Both the position numbers and the translations under genes were made by a program. From assembly GCA_017540645.1 (NCBI GenBank), contig JAFYAQ010000009.1, positions 1 to 48,176 on the forward strand: a stretch of 48,176 nt of DNA, read 5' to 3'. The DNA comes from Oscillospiraceae bacterium. GTDB taxonomy: Bacteria > Bacillota > Clostridia > Oscillospirales > Oscillospiraceae. The notes under the pieces were generated by a model, which was given only the letters and a program-made list of their open reading frames with translations, searched no databases and had not been told where the DNA came from. Positions 1-6,432 of the stretch are shown here, in pieces (position 1 is the stretch's first letter; each line of letters opens with the position of its first letter).

Positions 1-289
1 CCTGAACAAGAGAATCTGGGCCATCATATGTCTGTGAAGGAATTCCGCCCTTATTCTGAAACACATCTATAAGTCGAGGTACGGCAATCCCAACCGCTAA
101 ACATAAGCACGCGGCAACAGCGACCCATCTAACCCAAACGGGTTTCTTTGTTTTTGACATATAATTCACCTTATCCTTTCCTTTGTGAATCGAACGGTTC
201 CGCTCCAATATTGCGGAGAGCATGCGCTCATTTGCAGGATCGCTCGGTTCGATTTTGTTCCATGAAGCAAAGATTCTATCGTTCTTCAT
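1..289 (-). CDS. ECF-associated membrane protein (anti-sigma-like), C-terminus outside window
   Basis: Reading leftwards from the ATG at 287-289 the frame stays open to the window edge (96 residues). It begins MKNDRIFASWNKIEPSDP, has a charged cytoplasmic head of about 50 residues, one hydrophobic membrane segment at about residues 51-71, and then an external part that is cut off. Its start lies 14 bases inside the 3' end of the sigma factor gene, so the two are probably translationally coupled. That arrangement (ECF sigma, then a single-pass protein with a cytoplasmic N-terminus) is typical of sigma/anti-sigma pairs. Function is inferred from position and topology only; no zinc-binding anti-sigma motif is visible. 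A second ATG at residue 44 (NYMSK) could be an alternative start. Confidence 0.7.
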   Translation of the reverse strand, partial: MKNDRIFASWNKIEPSDPANERMLSAILERNRSIHKGKDKVNYMSKTKKPVWVRWVAVAACLCLAVGIAVPRLIDVFQNKGGIPSQTYDGPDSLVQ

Positions 290-776
290 TGAAATCATCA
301 CCTAACCTTTCCTTAAGGATGGCACGAGCGTCGTGCAAATAATAGCGGACTGTCGATGGCGGCTTTTTCAGGATTCCGGCGATTTCCACACTGGTATATC
401 CTTCGTAATAATACAGATAAACCACAGCTTTATACTTGTCAGGAAGATCCATGACCGCCTGGAATACGTCATCTGTTTCAATTTCTTCCGGGCTCTGGAG
501 ATCATGGAAATCCTCTATATTTTCCCGTCTGCGCCACCAGTGCCGCAGAACATCTTTACAAATGTTCGAAGCAGTTCTGATAAGCCATGCCTTTTCATGC
601 TCTTCGCTCTCAAAAGCTGGTCCACTCTTGATAAGCTGAAAGAATGTATCCTGTACTGCATCTTCGGTATCAGCAGGATTTTTCATGTAAGCAAAGCAGA
701 CGCGATATACAGTTTTACTGTGGCGTGTGTAGATTTCCGCAATCTCTTTGTCCGTACGCAACAAAGAGTTTGACAT
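276..776 (-). CDS. RNA polymerase sigma factor, sigma-70 family (ECF type)
   Basis: The 166-residue protein has the two-domain ECF layout. Region 2 spans about residues 12-80 and carries the core-binding signature DTEDAVQDTFFQL (about 36-48) and the KAWLIRTASNICKD helix. Region 4 spans about residues 105-158 with the recognition helix-turn-helix around YTSVEIAGILKKPPSTVRYY. The start at 774-776 is preceded by a strong AGGAGG seven bases upstream. The gene overlaps the membrane protein downstream by 14 bases, suggesting that the sigma factor is held by that partner and released by an external signal. Codons are AT-richer than in the core genes from 1769 on, fitting an accessory strip. The regulon cannot be read from the sequence. 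Confidence 0.93.
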   Translation of the reverse strand: MSNSLLRTDKEIAEIYTRHSKTVYRVCFAYMKNPADTEDAVQDTFFQLIKSGPAFESEEHEKAWLIRTASNICKDVLRHWWRRRENIEDFHDLQSPEEIETDDVFQAVMDLPDKYKAVVYLYYYEGYTSVEIAGILKKPPSTVRYYLHDARAILKERLGDDFNEER

Positions 777-862
777 CTCGCCTTGCCTCCTTTCACTACT
801 AATACGATTGAGGATGCCAAATCGTTGGGAAAAGAGAGAATAATTTATACCAATGTGAGTAC

Positions 863-892
863 ATTATAGCATATGGCGCAATACCTCTCTAA
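863..892 (-). promoter_or_regulatory. Possible sigma-A promoter for the ECF sigma gene
   Basis: On the minus strand a perfect -10 box TATAAT (863-868) is preceded by TTAGAG (887-892) with an 18-base spacer. It lies about 90 bases upstream of the sigma factor start. The -35 match is weak, so this call rests mainly on the -10 box. Confidence 0.4.
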
Positions 893-898
893 CAGCAA

Positions 899-920
899 CG
901 GCGGGGATCGCTCCCCGCCG
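899..920 (-). terminator. GC-rich hairpin after tnpV
   Basis: An 8-base-pair perfect stem (CGGCGGGG with CCCCGCCG, six-base loop) begins 10 bases downstream of the tnpV stop codon. It lacks a clear U-tract, so termination by it is plausible but not certain. Confidence 0.45.
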
Positions 921-929
921 CCCGATACC

Positions 930-1307
930 TTATGAGTAGATCAGATCGTGATTCACGATCTCCATTGCCCTGTCTCGGATATTGTTCATCCGTTTTACCC
1001 ACAGCATTTGATCCTGCGCCTTGAGCTGTTCAGTGACACCCTCACGCTCGGCCATTTGCCTTGTCAGCAGGAGCATTTGCTCCGTCGCCTGTTCGTTTAT
1101 GTCTGCCAGATAGGTATTCAGCCTGCCGCTGGTCAAAAGCTCCGTGTACAGGGGTTTGCGCTCCTGCTTGATATACTGTAAGTGCCGTTGGCCCCAAATA
1201 CCGATAGGCCTTTCCTCTTGAGCCGGTACTGTCAGGCAGGGAATGTAATAGTCGCCCCGTAGTTCGTACCACAATCCATTGTTTTCGTCATAAATGGTCT
1301 TTTCCAT
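930..1307 (-). CDS. tnpV: TnpV family transposon-encoded protein
   Basis: The 125-residue product starts MEKTIYDENNGLWYELRGDY, and continues with the PIGIWGQRHL and LLTSGRLNTYLADI blocks that I recognise from TnpV proteins of Tn4451-like and other conjugative or mobilisable elements of Clostridia. The start at 1305-1307 is chosen because AGGAGG sits eight bases before it; an upstream in-frame ATG at 1350-1352 has no such site. The biochemical role of TnpV is not established; it is a common passenger next to serine recombinase genes. No recombinase is visible beside it here, so it is probably the remnant of a larger element that extended into this strip or was deleted. Confidence 0.88.
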   Translation of the reverse strand: MEKTIYDENNGLWYELRGDYYIPCLTVPAQEERPIGIWGQRHLQYIKQERKPLYTELLTSGRLNTYLADINEQATEQMLLLTRQMAEREGVTEQLKAQDQMLWVKRMNNIRDRAMEIVNHDLIYS

Positions 1308-1426
1308 TGTGAAATCCTCCTGTATAATAGCTCCGTTGATGTATTCGCACATATGTCACGTATCTCCCGATTGCCACACCTTGTTATATCCTGTTATGGG
1401 TTAATCTTGCCCTTGCTTTTGCCCTT

Positions 1427-1600
1427 ATGAGCGGCGCGGGCGTTAAAGAAACGGTGTAACAATTAATAAAGGGATTCGGTGAGCAGATTGCGGAAAACCC
1501 TTTGTTTTCAACGGTTTCAGAGGATTTCATTAAAGCCCTATAATCACTGGTGGATGCCTATGATTTCGGGGATTTCAAATTCCGGTTTATCGTGATGAAT
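1427..1600 (+). pseudogene. Decayed ORF fragment with two in-frame stop codons
   Basis: From the ATG at 1427 the frame reads MSGAGVKETV, stop (1457-1459), QLIKGFGEQIAENPLF, then EDFIKAL, stop (1541-1543), then SLVDAYDFGDFKFRF. The text between the stops looks like real protein, and both stops are TAA where CAA (Gln) would restore the frame, the expected result of C-to-T decay. A hairpin with a short T-run follows at 1606-1634 on the same strand, as expected behind a gene. I do not recognise the family. It lies in the same AT-richer strip as tnpV and is transcribed away from it. Confidence 0.45.
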
Positions 1601-1605
1601 CATCG

Positions 1606-1634
1606 AGCATCTCCCAATTACGGAGATGCTCTTT
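1606..1634 (+). terminator. Hairpin terminator behind the decayed ORF
   Basis: AGCATCTCC (1606-1614) pairs perfectly with GGAGATGCT (1622-1630) across a seven-base loop and is followed by CTTTTG on the plus strand. It supports the idea that a plus-strand gene once ended here. Confidence 0.5.
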
Positions 1635-1699
1635 TGACGGGCAGAACAGAATGGAAACATTGGTTTTGCCCCTCCGGGGAGAAAACACAAGATTGCGGC

Positions 1700-1731
1700 A
1701 GAAAACGGCATGACCCGAAGGTCATGCCGTC
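1700..1731 (-). terminator. Intrinsic terminator of rsmG with a UUCG tetraloop
   Basis: CGGCATGACC and GGTCATGCCG (1706-1715 and 1720-1729) form a 10-base-pair stem. On the minus strand the loop is TTCG and the stem is followed by TTTTC, giving a standard terminator about 40 bases after the rsmG stop. A second GC hairpin overlaps the stop codon itself at about 1759-1779. Confidence 0.8.
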
Positions 1732-1768
1732 CCTGCAAAACACGATATTCTTTTACGGCGCCCGCCCC

Positions 1769-2467
1769 TCAGAGCGGGCTCTTTTTAATCGCGGCAAAGC
1801 GCCGGGGATAGCTCCGGGGGCTGGGCCGCTCTTTTTTTACGATCACCAGGGAGTGGACCGCGTCCGTGCCGGGCACGGTGTATTTCTCGATCCGCGCCGG
1901 ACCGCCGCCCAGCAGGGCGATGGCCCGCCCGGCCTCTTCGGTCTCCGACTCCGGCTCCGGGCCCTTCATGGCCAGAAAGAGCCCTCCGGTCCGCACCATG
2001 GGCAGGCACAGCTCCGCCAGCACCGACAGCCGAGCCACCGCCCGAGAGGTCACCGCGTCAAAGGCGCCGCGCATATCCGCCTGCTCCTCCGCCCGTCCGG
2101 CCCGGCAGCAGAGACCTTCCAGCCCCAGAGTCGCCGCCGTCTCCTGCTGGAAAGCCACCCGCTTTTGCAGGGAGTCCAGCAGCGTGACCTGCAGCTCCGG
2201 CCGGAGGATCTTCAGCACCAGTCCCGGGAACCCGGCCCCCGAGCCGATGTCCGCCAGAGTGGCCGTCTCCGCCGGGAGATAGGCCAGCAGCGCCGCGCAG
2301 TCCAGGAAGTGGAGACGGGCGGTGTCCTCCTCCCCGCGGATGGCGGTCAGATTCATCACCTTATTTTTCTCGTCCAGCAGCCGGTAGTATTCCTTCAGCT
2401 TGTCGATGGCCCCATCGTCCCAGCGCAGACCCAGCGCGGCAAGACCGGCGCGCAGTATTTCGTCCAT
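1769..2467 (-). CDS. rsmG: 16S rRNA (guanine527-N7)-methyltransferase RsmG (GidB)
   Basis: The 232-residue enzyme methylates N7 of G527 in 16S rRNA with S-adenosylmethionine. Diagnostic features are the HFLDCAAL segment (about residues 53-60), the SAM-binding loop ADIGSGAGFPGL (about 72-83), the acidic LLDSLQKR turn and the VTSRAVARL motif. Length fits the family (about 240). The start at 2465-2467 follows AAGGAG at proper spacing; an in-frame ATG upstream at about 2515 has none. In many Firmicutes rsmG follows mnmE-mnmG; here it stands alone, divergent from spoIIP, with its own terminator. Confidence 0.96.
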   Translation of the reverse strand: MDEILRAGLAALGLRWDDGAIDKLKEYYRLLDEKNKVMNLTAIRGEEDTARLHFLDCAALLAYLPAETATLADIGSGAGFPGLVLKILRPELQVTLLDSLQKRVAFQQETAATLGLEGLCCRAGRAEEQADMRGAFDAVTSRAVARLSVLAELCLPMVRTGGLFLAMKGPEPESETEEAGRAIALLGGGPARIEKYTVPGTDAVHSLVIVKKERPSPRSYPRRFAAIKKSPL

Positions 2468-2552
2468 AGCGGCTCCTTTTCGGGCGGGAGCGCCCGAGAG
2501 TGGTTCTGTGGGCATCTTACCATGGGCGAGCCCCTCCGTCAAGAAAGCCGGG

Positions 2553-2581
2553 GCATATCCGCCCCGGCGCGGGCATAGGAT
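2553..2581 (+). promoter_or_regulatory. Candidate mother-cell sporulation promoter (sigma-E-like) for spoIIP
   Basis: GCATAT (2553-2558) and CATAGGAT (2574-2581) are separated by 15 bases, resembling the sigma-E pattern (ATA-type -35, CATA-type -10). They lie 25 bases upstream of the spoIIP start, and no sigma-A promoter is evident there. Known biology: spoIIP is expressed in the mother cell under sigma-E in Bacillus. Confidence 0.45.
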
Positions 2582-2605
2582 GCAGGGCGGAAGGGGGGAC
2601 GAGCC

Positions 2606-3517
2606 ATGGACAGGCGATGGCGGCTGCTGGGGGCCGCGGTGCTGGCGGCCTACGGCCTGTGCGCCTGGGCGGCCCTGGACGAGCTGTCCGCCGCGGGAAC
2701 GCCTTCGCCTCACCCGGCGGGGGAGGCCCCCGTCCCCTGCACTGCCGCTCCTGTCGGGGAAGAGGCGGCGGTCCCCCTCTTTCCGGAGGCGGAGATCCGG
2801 CTGAAGAACGACACCTCTTTTGCTCCGGACCTGTCCGCCCTGCTCCGGGAGCCTCTGACCCAGACCCTGCCGGAGGAGGGGGCGCAGATCCTCATTATTC
2901 ACACCCACGGAACGGAGGCCTTCCTGCCGGTGTCCGGGGAGGAATACACCGCCAGCGACCCCTATCGCACCACGGAGGCGGAGCATTCCGTCATCCGCCT
3001 GGGGGACGAGCTGAGGGCGCTGTGGGAGGCGCAGGGTTTTCGGGTGATCCACGACCGCTCCCTGTACGACTACCCCAGCTACACCGGAGCCTACAGTCGG
3101 AGCCGGGAGGCGGTGGAGGGCTGGCTGGCCCGCTGCCCGGACATCGCCCTGGTGATCGATCTGCACCGGGACGCCGCCGGGGAGCCGGACTCTCCCTACC
3201 GGAGCCTGGCGAAGCTGGATGGGGAACCCACAGCCCAGGTGATGCTGGTGGTGGGCACCGGAGAAAACGGCCTTAGCCACCCCCTGTGGCGGGAGAATCT
3301 GAAGCTGGCGCTGGTCCTCCAGGCCGCGGCGGAGGAGGCCTGCCCCGGCCTGATGCGGCCCATCGCCCTGTGCCGGGAGCGCTATAACCAGCATCTCACC
3401 ACCGGCTCCCTGATCCTGGAGGTGGGCAGCAACGGGAACACCCTCTCCGAGGCGGAGCGGGCGGTGGAGCGGTTCGCCGCGGCGGCGGTGCCGGTGCTCC
3501 GCTCCCTGGCGGGGTAA
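2606..3517 (+). CDS. spoIIP: Stage II sporulation protein P (cell wall amidase/endopeptidase)
   Basis: The 303-residue protein carries the three SpoIIP signatures: ILIIHTHGTEAF (about residues 95-106), IDLHRDA (about 185) and the C-terminal NQHLTTGSLILEVGSNGN (about 262-280). The histidines and glutamate in these blocks are the zinc and catalytic residues of the amidase/endopeptidase that works with SpoIID and SpoIIM to digest septal peptidoglycan during engulfment. Residues 7-24 form an N-terminal membrane anchor, followed by a low-complexity Ala/Pro linker. The start is preceded by AAGGGGGG. The C-terminus ends 22 bases before the palindrome array at 3540. Its presence indicates an endospore former. 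Confidence 0.95.
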   Translation: MDRRWRLLGAAVLAAYGLCAWAALDELSAAGTPSPHPAGEAPVPCTAAPVGEEAAVPLFPEAEIRLKNDTSFAPDLSALLREPLTQTLPEEGAQILIIHTHGTEAFLPVSGEEYTASDPYRTTEAEHSVIRLGDELRALWEAQGFRVIHDRSLYDYPSYTGAYSRSREAVEGWLARCPDIALVIDLHRDAAGEPDSPYRSLAKLDGEPTAQVMLVVGTGENGLSHPLWRENLKLALVLQAAAEEACPGLMRPIALCRERYNQHLTTGSLILEVGSNGNTLSEAERAVERFAAAAVPVLRSLAG

Positions 3518-3539
3518 AACGGTATATTTTTCCTCTCAT

Positions 3540-3758
3540 CCGGCCATAATGACTATATGATGGCGAAAAGCTCAAAAGCTTTTCGCCGCGCCGCCTTGCG
3601 GCGCAGCCAAACAGTACAGCTGTTTGGCCATATATTCATTGCAATGAGCATCGGGCGAATGACCCTTTGGGTCATTCGCTGCCAAACTTGTCGTTTAGCA
3701 GCTAGAACGATCGAATTTGCGATCGTTCTAGCCATCCGATGATCATTATAATGACCGG
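3540..3758. repeat. Palindrome array: seven consecutive hairpins bounded by imperfect inverted repeats
   Basis: Seven palindromes stand head to tail: 3562-3587 (11 bp, loop CAAA), 3588-3604 (7 bp, loop CTT), 3606-3628 (9 bp), 3636-3647 (perfect 12-base palindrome), 3655-3679 (11 bp, loop TTT), 3678-3702 (about 9 bp with one mismatch) and 3701-3732 (13 bp, loop AATTTG). Stem sequences all differ. The outer edges (CCGGCCATAATGA at 3540 and TCATTATAATGACCGG ending at 3758) are imperfect inverted copies of each other, so the whole block resembles a MITE-like unit. The right edge merges into the ribosome binding site of the CBS gene. No credible coding frame runs through it. Confidence 0.8.
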
Positions 3759-3771
3759 GAGGTGAAAACAT

Positions 3772-4203
3772 ATGAACGTACAGGAGATCATGACGTCCCG
3801 TCCCGTCAGCGTGGGGCCGGACGAGCCCGTGAGCGCCGCCGCCCGGCTGCTCAGCCGCTGCAATCTGGGGGCCGTACCGGTGTGCGACGCCCAGGGCCGG
3901 GTCCGGGGCATGGTGACGGACCGGGACATCGCCATGCGCTGCGTGGCCATGGGCAACAGCCCCGGCATGAAAGTCTCGGAGATCATGAGCCGGAACATCG
4001 CCACGATAGAGGCCGGGGAGAGCGTGGAGAGCGCCGCGGCGCTGATGGCCCGACGCCAGATCCGCCGACTGCCGGTGACGGAGAAGGGCCGTCTGGTGGG
4101 CATGCTGACCCTCTGCGACCTGGCCAGAAGAGAGGATTGCCGCATGGAGTGCGCCCGGGCCCTGGAAGCCGTCAGCGCACAGATCCATCGCCCGTCCCCT
4201 TGA
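3772..4203 (+). CDS. Tandem CBS domain protein
   Basis: The 143-residue protein is almost entirely two CBS motifs (about residues 1-57 and 64-130). The first begins VQEIMTSRPVSVGPDEPV and ends GMVTDRDIAMR; the second begins VSEIMSRNIATIEAGESV and ends LVGMLTLCDLAR. Stand-alone CBS pairs of this kind bind adenine nucleotides and act as energy or ligand sensors; the partner is not identifiable here. The GGGAGGTG ribosome binding site directly abuts the palindrome array, so the hairpins would sit in the 5' untranslated region of any transcript coming through. The next gene has its own promoter at 4223. Confidence 0.92.
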   Translation: MNVQEIMTSRPVSVGPDEPVSAAARLLSRCNLGAVPVCDAQGRVRGMVTDRDIAMRCVAMGNSPGMKVSEIMSRNIATIEAGESVESAAALMARRQIRRLPVTEKGRLVGMLTLCDLARREDCRMECARALEAVSAQIHRPSP

Positions 4204-4222
4204 GCGAAAAGACCGAAAAGCA

Positions 4223-4251
4223 TTGACAGCCGCCTCCAAATCCACTATAAT
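4223..4251 (+). promoter_or_regulatory. Consensus sigma-A promoter for the reverse rubrerythrin gene
   Basis: TTGACA (4223-4228) and TATAAT (4246-4251) are both perfect and separated by exactly 17 bases. The start codon is 60 bases downstream. A consensus promoter suggests strong constitutive expression. Confidence 0.9.
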
Positions 4252-4310
4252 TTTTTTCAGCAAAGCAACCAAAACCAATGGCTGAAAAATGAATCATGGA
4301 GGTCAATGTT

Positions 4311-4877
4311 ATGAAAAAATGGGTTTGCTCCGTCTGCGGTTACGTATATGAGGGCGACGCCGCCCCCGCCGCCTGCCCTGTGTGCAAGGCGCCCGCCAGC
4401 AAGTTCGTGGAGCAGAAGGGCGAATTTACTTGGGCCGCCGAGCATGTGGTGGGCGTGGGCAAGTCCTTCGGCGCCGACGTGCCGGAGGAGGTCCGCAACG
4501 AGATCATCGAGGGCCTGCGCTCCAATTTCCAGGGCGAGTGCTCCGAGGTGGGCATGTACCTGGCCATGGCCCGTGTGGCCGAGCGGGAGGGCTATCCCGA
4601 GATCGGCGAGTACTGGAAGAAGGCCGGCCTGGAGGAGGCCGAGCACGCCGCCAAGTTCGCCGAGCTGCTGGGCGAGGTGGTCTGCGACTCCACCAAGGAG
4701 AATCTGCGCGTCCGCGTGGAGGCCGAGAACGGCGCCACCCAGGGCAAGACCGACCTGGCCAAGCTCTGCAAGAAGTACAACCTGGACGCCCTGCACGACA
4801 CCATCCACGAGATGGCCCGGGACGAGGCGCGCCACGGCAAGGCCTTCAAGGGCCTGCTGGAGAGATATTTTAAATGA
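4311..4877 (+). CDS. Reverse rubrerythrin (rubredoxin domain N-terminal), NADH-peroxidase type
   Basis: The 188-residue protein has an N-terminal rubredoxin-like iron site (Cys6, Cys9, Cys22, Cys25) followed by a four-helix diiron domain with [20 protein letters not shown] and DEARHGKAF supplying the Glu/His ligands. This reversed order marks the reverse rubrerythrins, which reduce hydrogen peroxide and oxygen in anaerobes. The start at 4311 is chosen over the in-frame ATG at 4296 because GGAGGT lies eight bases before it. Oddity: its last codons use AGA, TTT and AAA, unlike the GC-rich rest, and a second copy of its 3' end with the expected CGC, TTC and AAG codons lies at 5226-5271 (see findings). 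The stop overlaps the next start (ATGA). Confidence 0.95.
   Translation: MKKWVCSVCGYVYEGDAAPAACPVCKAPASKFVEQKGEFTWAAEHVVGVGKSFGADVPEEVRNEIIEGLRSNFQGECSEVGMYLAMARVAEREGYPEIGEYWKKAGLEEAEHAAKFAELLGEVVCDSTKENLRVRVEAENGATQGKTDLAKLCKKYNLDALHDTIHEMARDEARHGKAFKGLLERYFK
4832..4862 (+). repeat. 31-bp direct repeat, copy 1 (inside the rubrerythrin 3' end)
   Basis: Thirty-one bases beginning CCACGGCAAGG are identical at 4832-4862 and 5226-5256, offset 394 bases. Beyond this the two copies encode the same last five codons with synonymous differences. It is the signature of a single-crossover insertion at the 3' end of the rubrerythrin gene. Confidence 0.95.
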
Positions 4878-5218
4878 CACGCGAAGAATGGTCGAGGAAG
4901 CTGCTTCTCACGGGGTATATTGACGAGCGTGAAGCCTTCACCATGAGCAATGTCAAGTCCGCACCAAACGGAGAATACGGGTTGTCCCTGCTTTGTATCA
5001 AGGGCGACACCCTGTCGATCTATGATACCGACTTTTCCGGCGAGGCCAGACAACTTCTGTATTCGATACCGCTAAAAGAGATGCGGGATGTGAAGCTCAG
5101 CACCTTTGCTGCGTACCCCACCCTGAAGTTCACATATGATGGTTTTCGCTTCTCTTTTACGGCCGGATTCAATAAGAAGATGGCGATTTGTCAGGTGATT
5201 TCTTCGATTTTCGCGTAG
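4874..5218 (+). CDS. Hypothetical protein, possible bacterial PH-like fold, inserted cassette cargo
   Basis: The 114-residue product is not a family I recognise with certainty. It is soluble with alternating beta-strand-like segments ([51 protein letters not shown]) and a C-terminal helix, a pattern seen in small bacterial pleckstrin-homology-like domains; that is a guess from pattern only. Its ATG overlaps the rubrerythrin stop in an ATGA, so it is probably translated by coupling. Codons are AT-richer and less biased than in neighbouring genes, and it lies exactly between the two copies of the 31-bp repeat, so it appears to have been brought in by the insertion. Confidence 0.75.
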   Translation: MTREEWSRKLLLTGYIDEREAFTMSNVKSAPNGEYGLSLLCIKGDTLSIYDTDFSGEARQLLYSIPLKEMRDVKLSTFAAYPTLKFTYDGFRFSFTAGFNKKMAICQVISSIFA

Positions 5219-5225
5219 AAGCTCT

Positions 5226-5271
5226 CCACGGCAAGGCCTTCAAGGGCCTGCTGGAGCGCTATTTCAAGTGA
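5226..5271 (+). pseudogene. Leftover 3' end of the rubrerythrin gene
   Basis: This stretch encodes [14 protein letters not shown] and a stop, the same C-terminus as the intact rubrerythrin, but has no upstream coding part: it directly follows the 114-residue ORF. The GC-rich codons (CGC, TTC, AAG) match the host style, so this looks like the original 3' end, displaced by the insertion. The rubredoxin gene, presumably the original downstream neighbour, starts 40 bases later. Confidence 0.85.
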
Positions 5272-5311
5272 TCTGCAACAAAGGAAAAAACGGTAGAAAG
5301 GAGCAAACACC

Positions 5312-5446
5312 ATGAAATACGTCTGCAATCTCTGCGGCTGGGTCTACGATGAGGAAGAGACCGGCGTGAAGTGGGAAGACCTGCCTGAGGATTTCGCCTG
5401 CGAGCTGTGCGGCGCCGGCAAGGACGAGTTCACCGCGGAAGAGTGA
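5312..5446 (+). CDS. Rubredoxin
   Basis: A 44-residue ORF with both iron-binding pairs: [11 protein letters not shown] near the N-terminus and [13 protein letters not shown] near the C-terminus (CxxC each), with the conserved aromatic residues between them. It is shorter than the usual 52-54 because the middle loop is trimmed. AAAGGAG stands nine bases before the ATG. Rubredoxin carries single electrons at a Cys4 iron site; next to a reverse rubrerythrin it is the likely electron donor for peroxide reduction. The gene ends 15 bases before a strong terminator, so it closes the transcription unit that starts at the 4223 promoter. Confidence 0.95.
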   Translation: MKYVCNLCGWVYDEEETGVKWEDLPEDFACELCGAGKDEFTAEE

Positions 5447-5461
5447 TCCGATGATCCAGAA

Positions 5462-5493
5462 GAGGGAGACCGAAACGGTCTCCCTCTTTTTTT
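5462..5493 (+). terminator. Intrinsic terminator of the rubrerythrin-rubredoxin unit
   Basis: GAGGGAGACCG and CGGTCTCCCTC form an 11-base-pair stem with an AAA loop, followed by seven T residues. Confidence 0.95.
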
Positions 5494-5555
5494 ATCTTTT
5501 TTCTTGCCAGAGCCGCTGCCGGATAGTAAAATAACGGAAAAAGGAGCGTATTTGT

Positions 5556-6410
5556 ATGGACTGCATCGATCTTCACATCCACACCACCGCCTCCGACGGC
5601 ACCGACAGACCCGCCGCCGCGGTGGAAAAGGCGGCGTCCCTGGGGCTGCGGGCCATCGGCATCACGGACCACGACACCGTGGCGGGCCTGCCGGAGGCCA
5701 TGGCCGCGGGGAAGCGCCTGGGGGTGGAGCTGGTGCCGGGCATCGAGGTCTCCTCCGACTACCGGGACAACAACATCCACGTGCTGGGCTATTTTATCGA
5801 TCCCGCCGCCTCCGGCCTGCGCCCGGTGCTGGACTGGGTGCGCACGGAGCGGGAGGAGCGGAACATCCGGATCGTGGAGATGTTTCACGCCGACGGCTTT
5901 GATATCAGCCTGGAGGCCCTGCGCCGGGCCTACCCCGGCGCGGTGTTGGGCCGGCCCCACATGGCCGAGTATTTGATGCGAAAGGGCTATACCTCCTCGG
6001 TGAAGGAGAGCTTCGACCGCTATCTGGGGGAGGGAAAGCCCTACTATCTGCCCAAGCGGCGGATCTCCATCCGGCGGGCGGTGGAGGTCATTCTGGACGC
6101 GGGGGGCGTGCCGGTGCTGGCCCACCCCCTCCAGTACCACTACCCGGAAAACGAGGTGGTGGAGATGATCGAGTACGCCCAAAGCCTGGGAGTCCGGGCG
6201 CTGGAGTGCTATTACTCCGAGCACAGTCCCGCCCAGCAGGCCTGGCTGCTGTCCCTGGCGGAGCGCTGCGGCCTGGGGGTCAGCGGCGGCAGCGATTACC
6301 ACGGTACCCGCAAGACCCATATCTCCATGGGCAGCGGCATGGGAGCGCTCCGGGTGCCCTATTCGGTGCTGGAAAACCTGAAAAAACTGCGGGACACCAT
6401 GAACGCTTGA
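5556..6410 (+). CDS. PHP domain metal-dependent phosphoesterase (RNase AM / nucleotide phosphatase type)
   Basis: The 284-residue protein shows the PHP metal-binding motifs in order: DLHIHTTASDGT (about residues 5-16), GITDHDTVAG (about 35-44), GIEVSS, AHPLQY (about 190) and VSGGSDYHG near the C-terminus. This matches the stand-alone PHP family represented by E. coli YciV (5'-3' exoribonuclease / 3',5'-nucleoside bisphosphatase). AAGGAG lies upstream of the start. It is the first gene of a compact plus-strand unit (22 bases to the next gene, then a 4-base overlap). Exact substrate is not determinable; a histidinol-phosphatase role is less likely because no his genes are nearby. Confidence 0.88.
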   Translation: MDCIDLHIHTTASDGTDRPAAAVEKAASLGLRAIGITDHDTVAGLPEAMAAGKRLGVELVPGIEVSSDYRDNNIHVLGYFIDPAASGLRPVLDWVRTEREERNIRIVEMFHADGFDISLEALRRAYPGAVLGRPHMAEYLMRKGYTSSVKESFDRYLGEGKPYYLPKRRISIRRAVEVILDAGGVPVLAHPLQYHYPENEVVEMIEYAQSLGVRALECYYSEHSPAQQAWLLSLAERCGLGVSGGSDYHGTRKTHISMGSGMGALRVPYSVLENLKKLRDTMNA

Positions 6411-6432
6411 ATACAACAAAAGGAGATAGAAA

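Noticed and set aside
1769..3394. 541-codon minus-strand frame that would extend rsmG far upstream
   Set aside because: Residues before the chosen start are the shadow of spoIIP. The start at 2467 has a proper ribosome binding site and gives the normal RsmG length.
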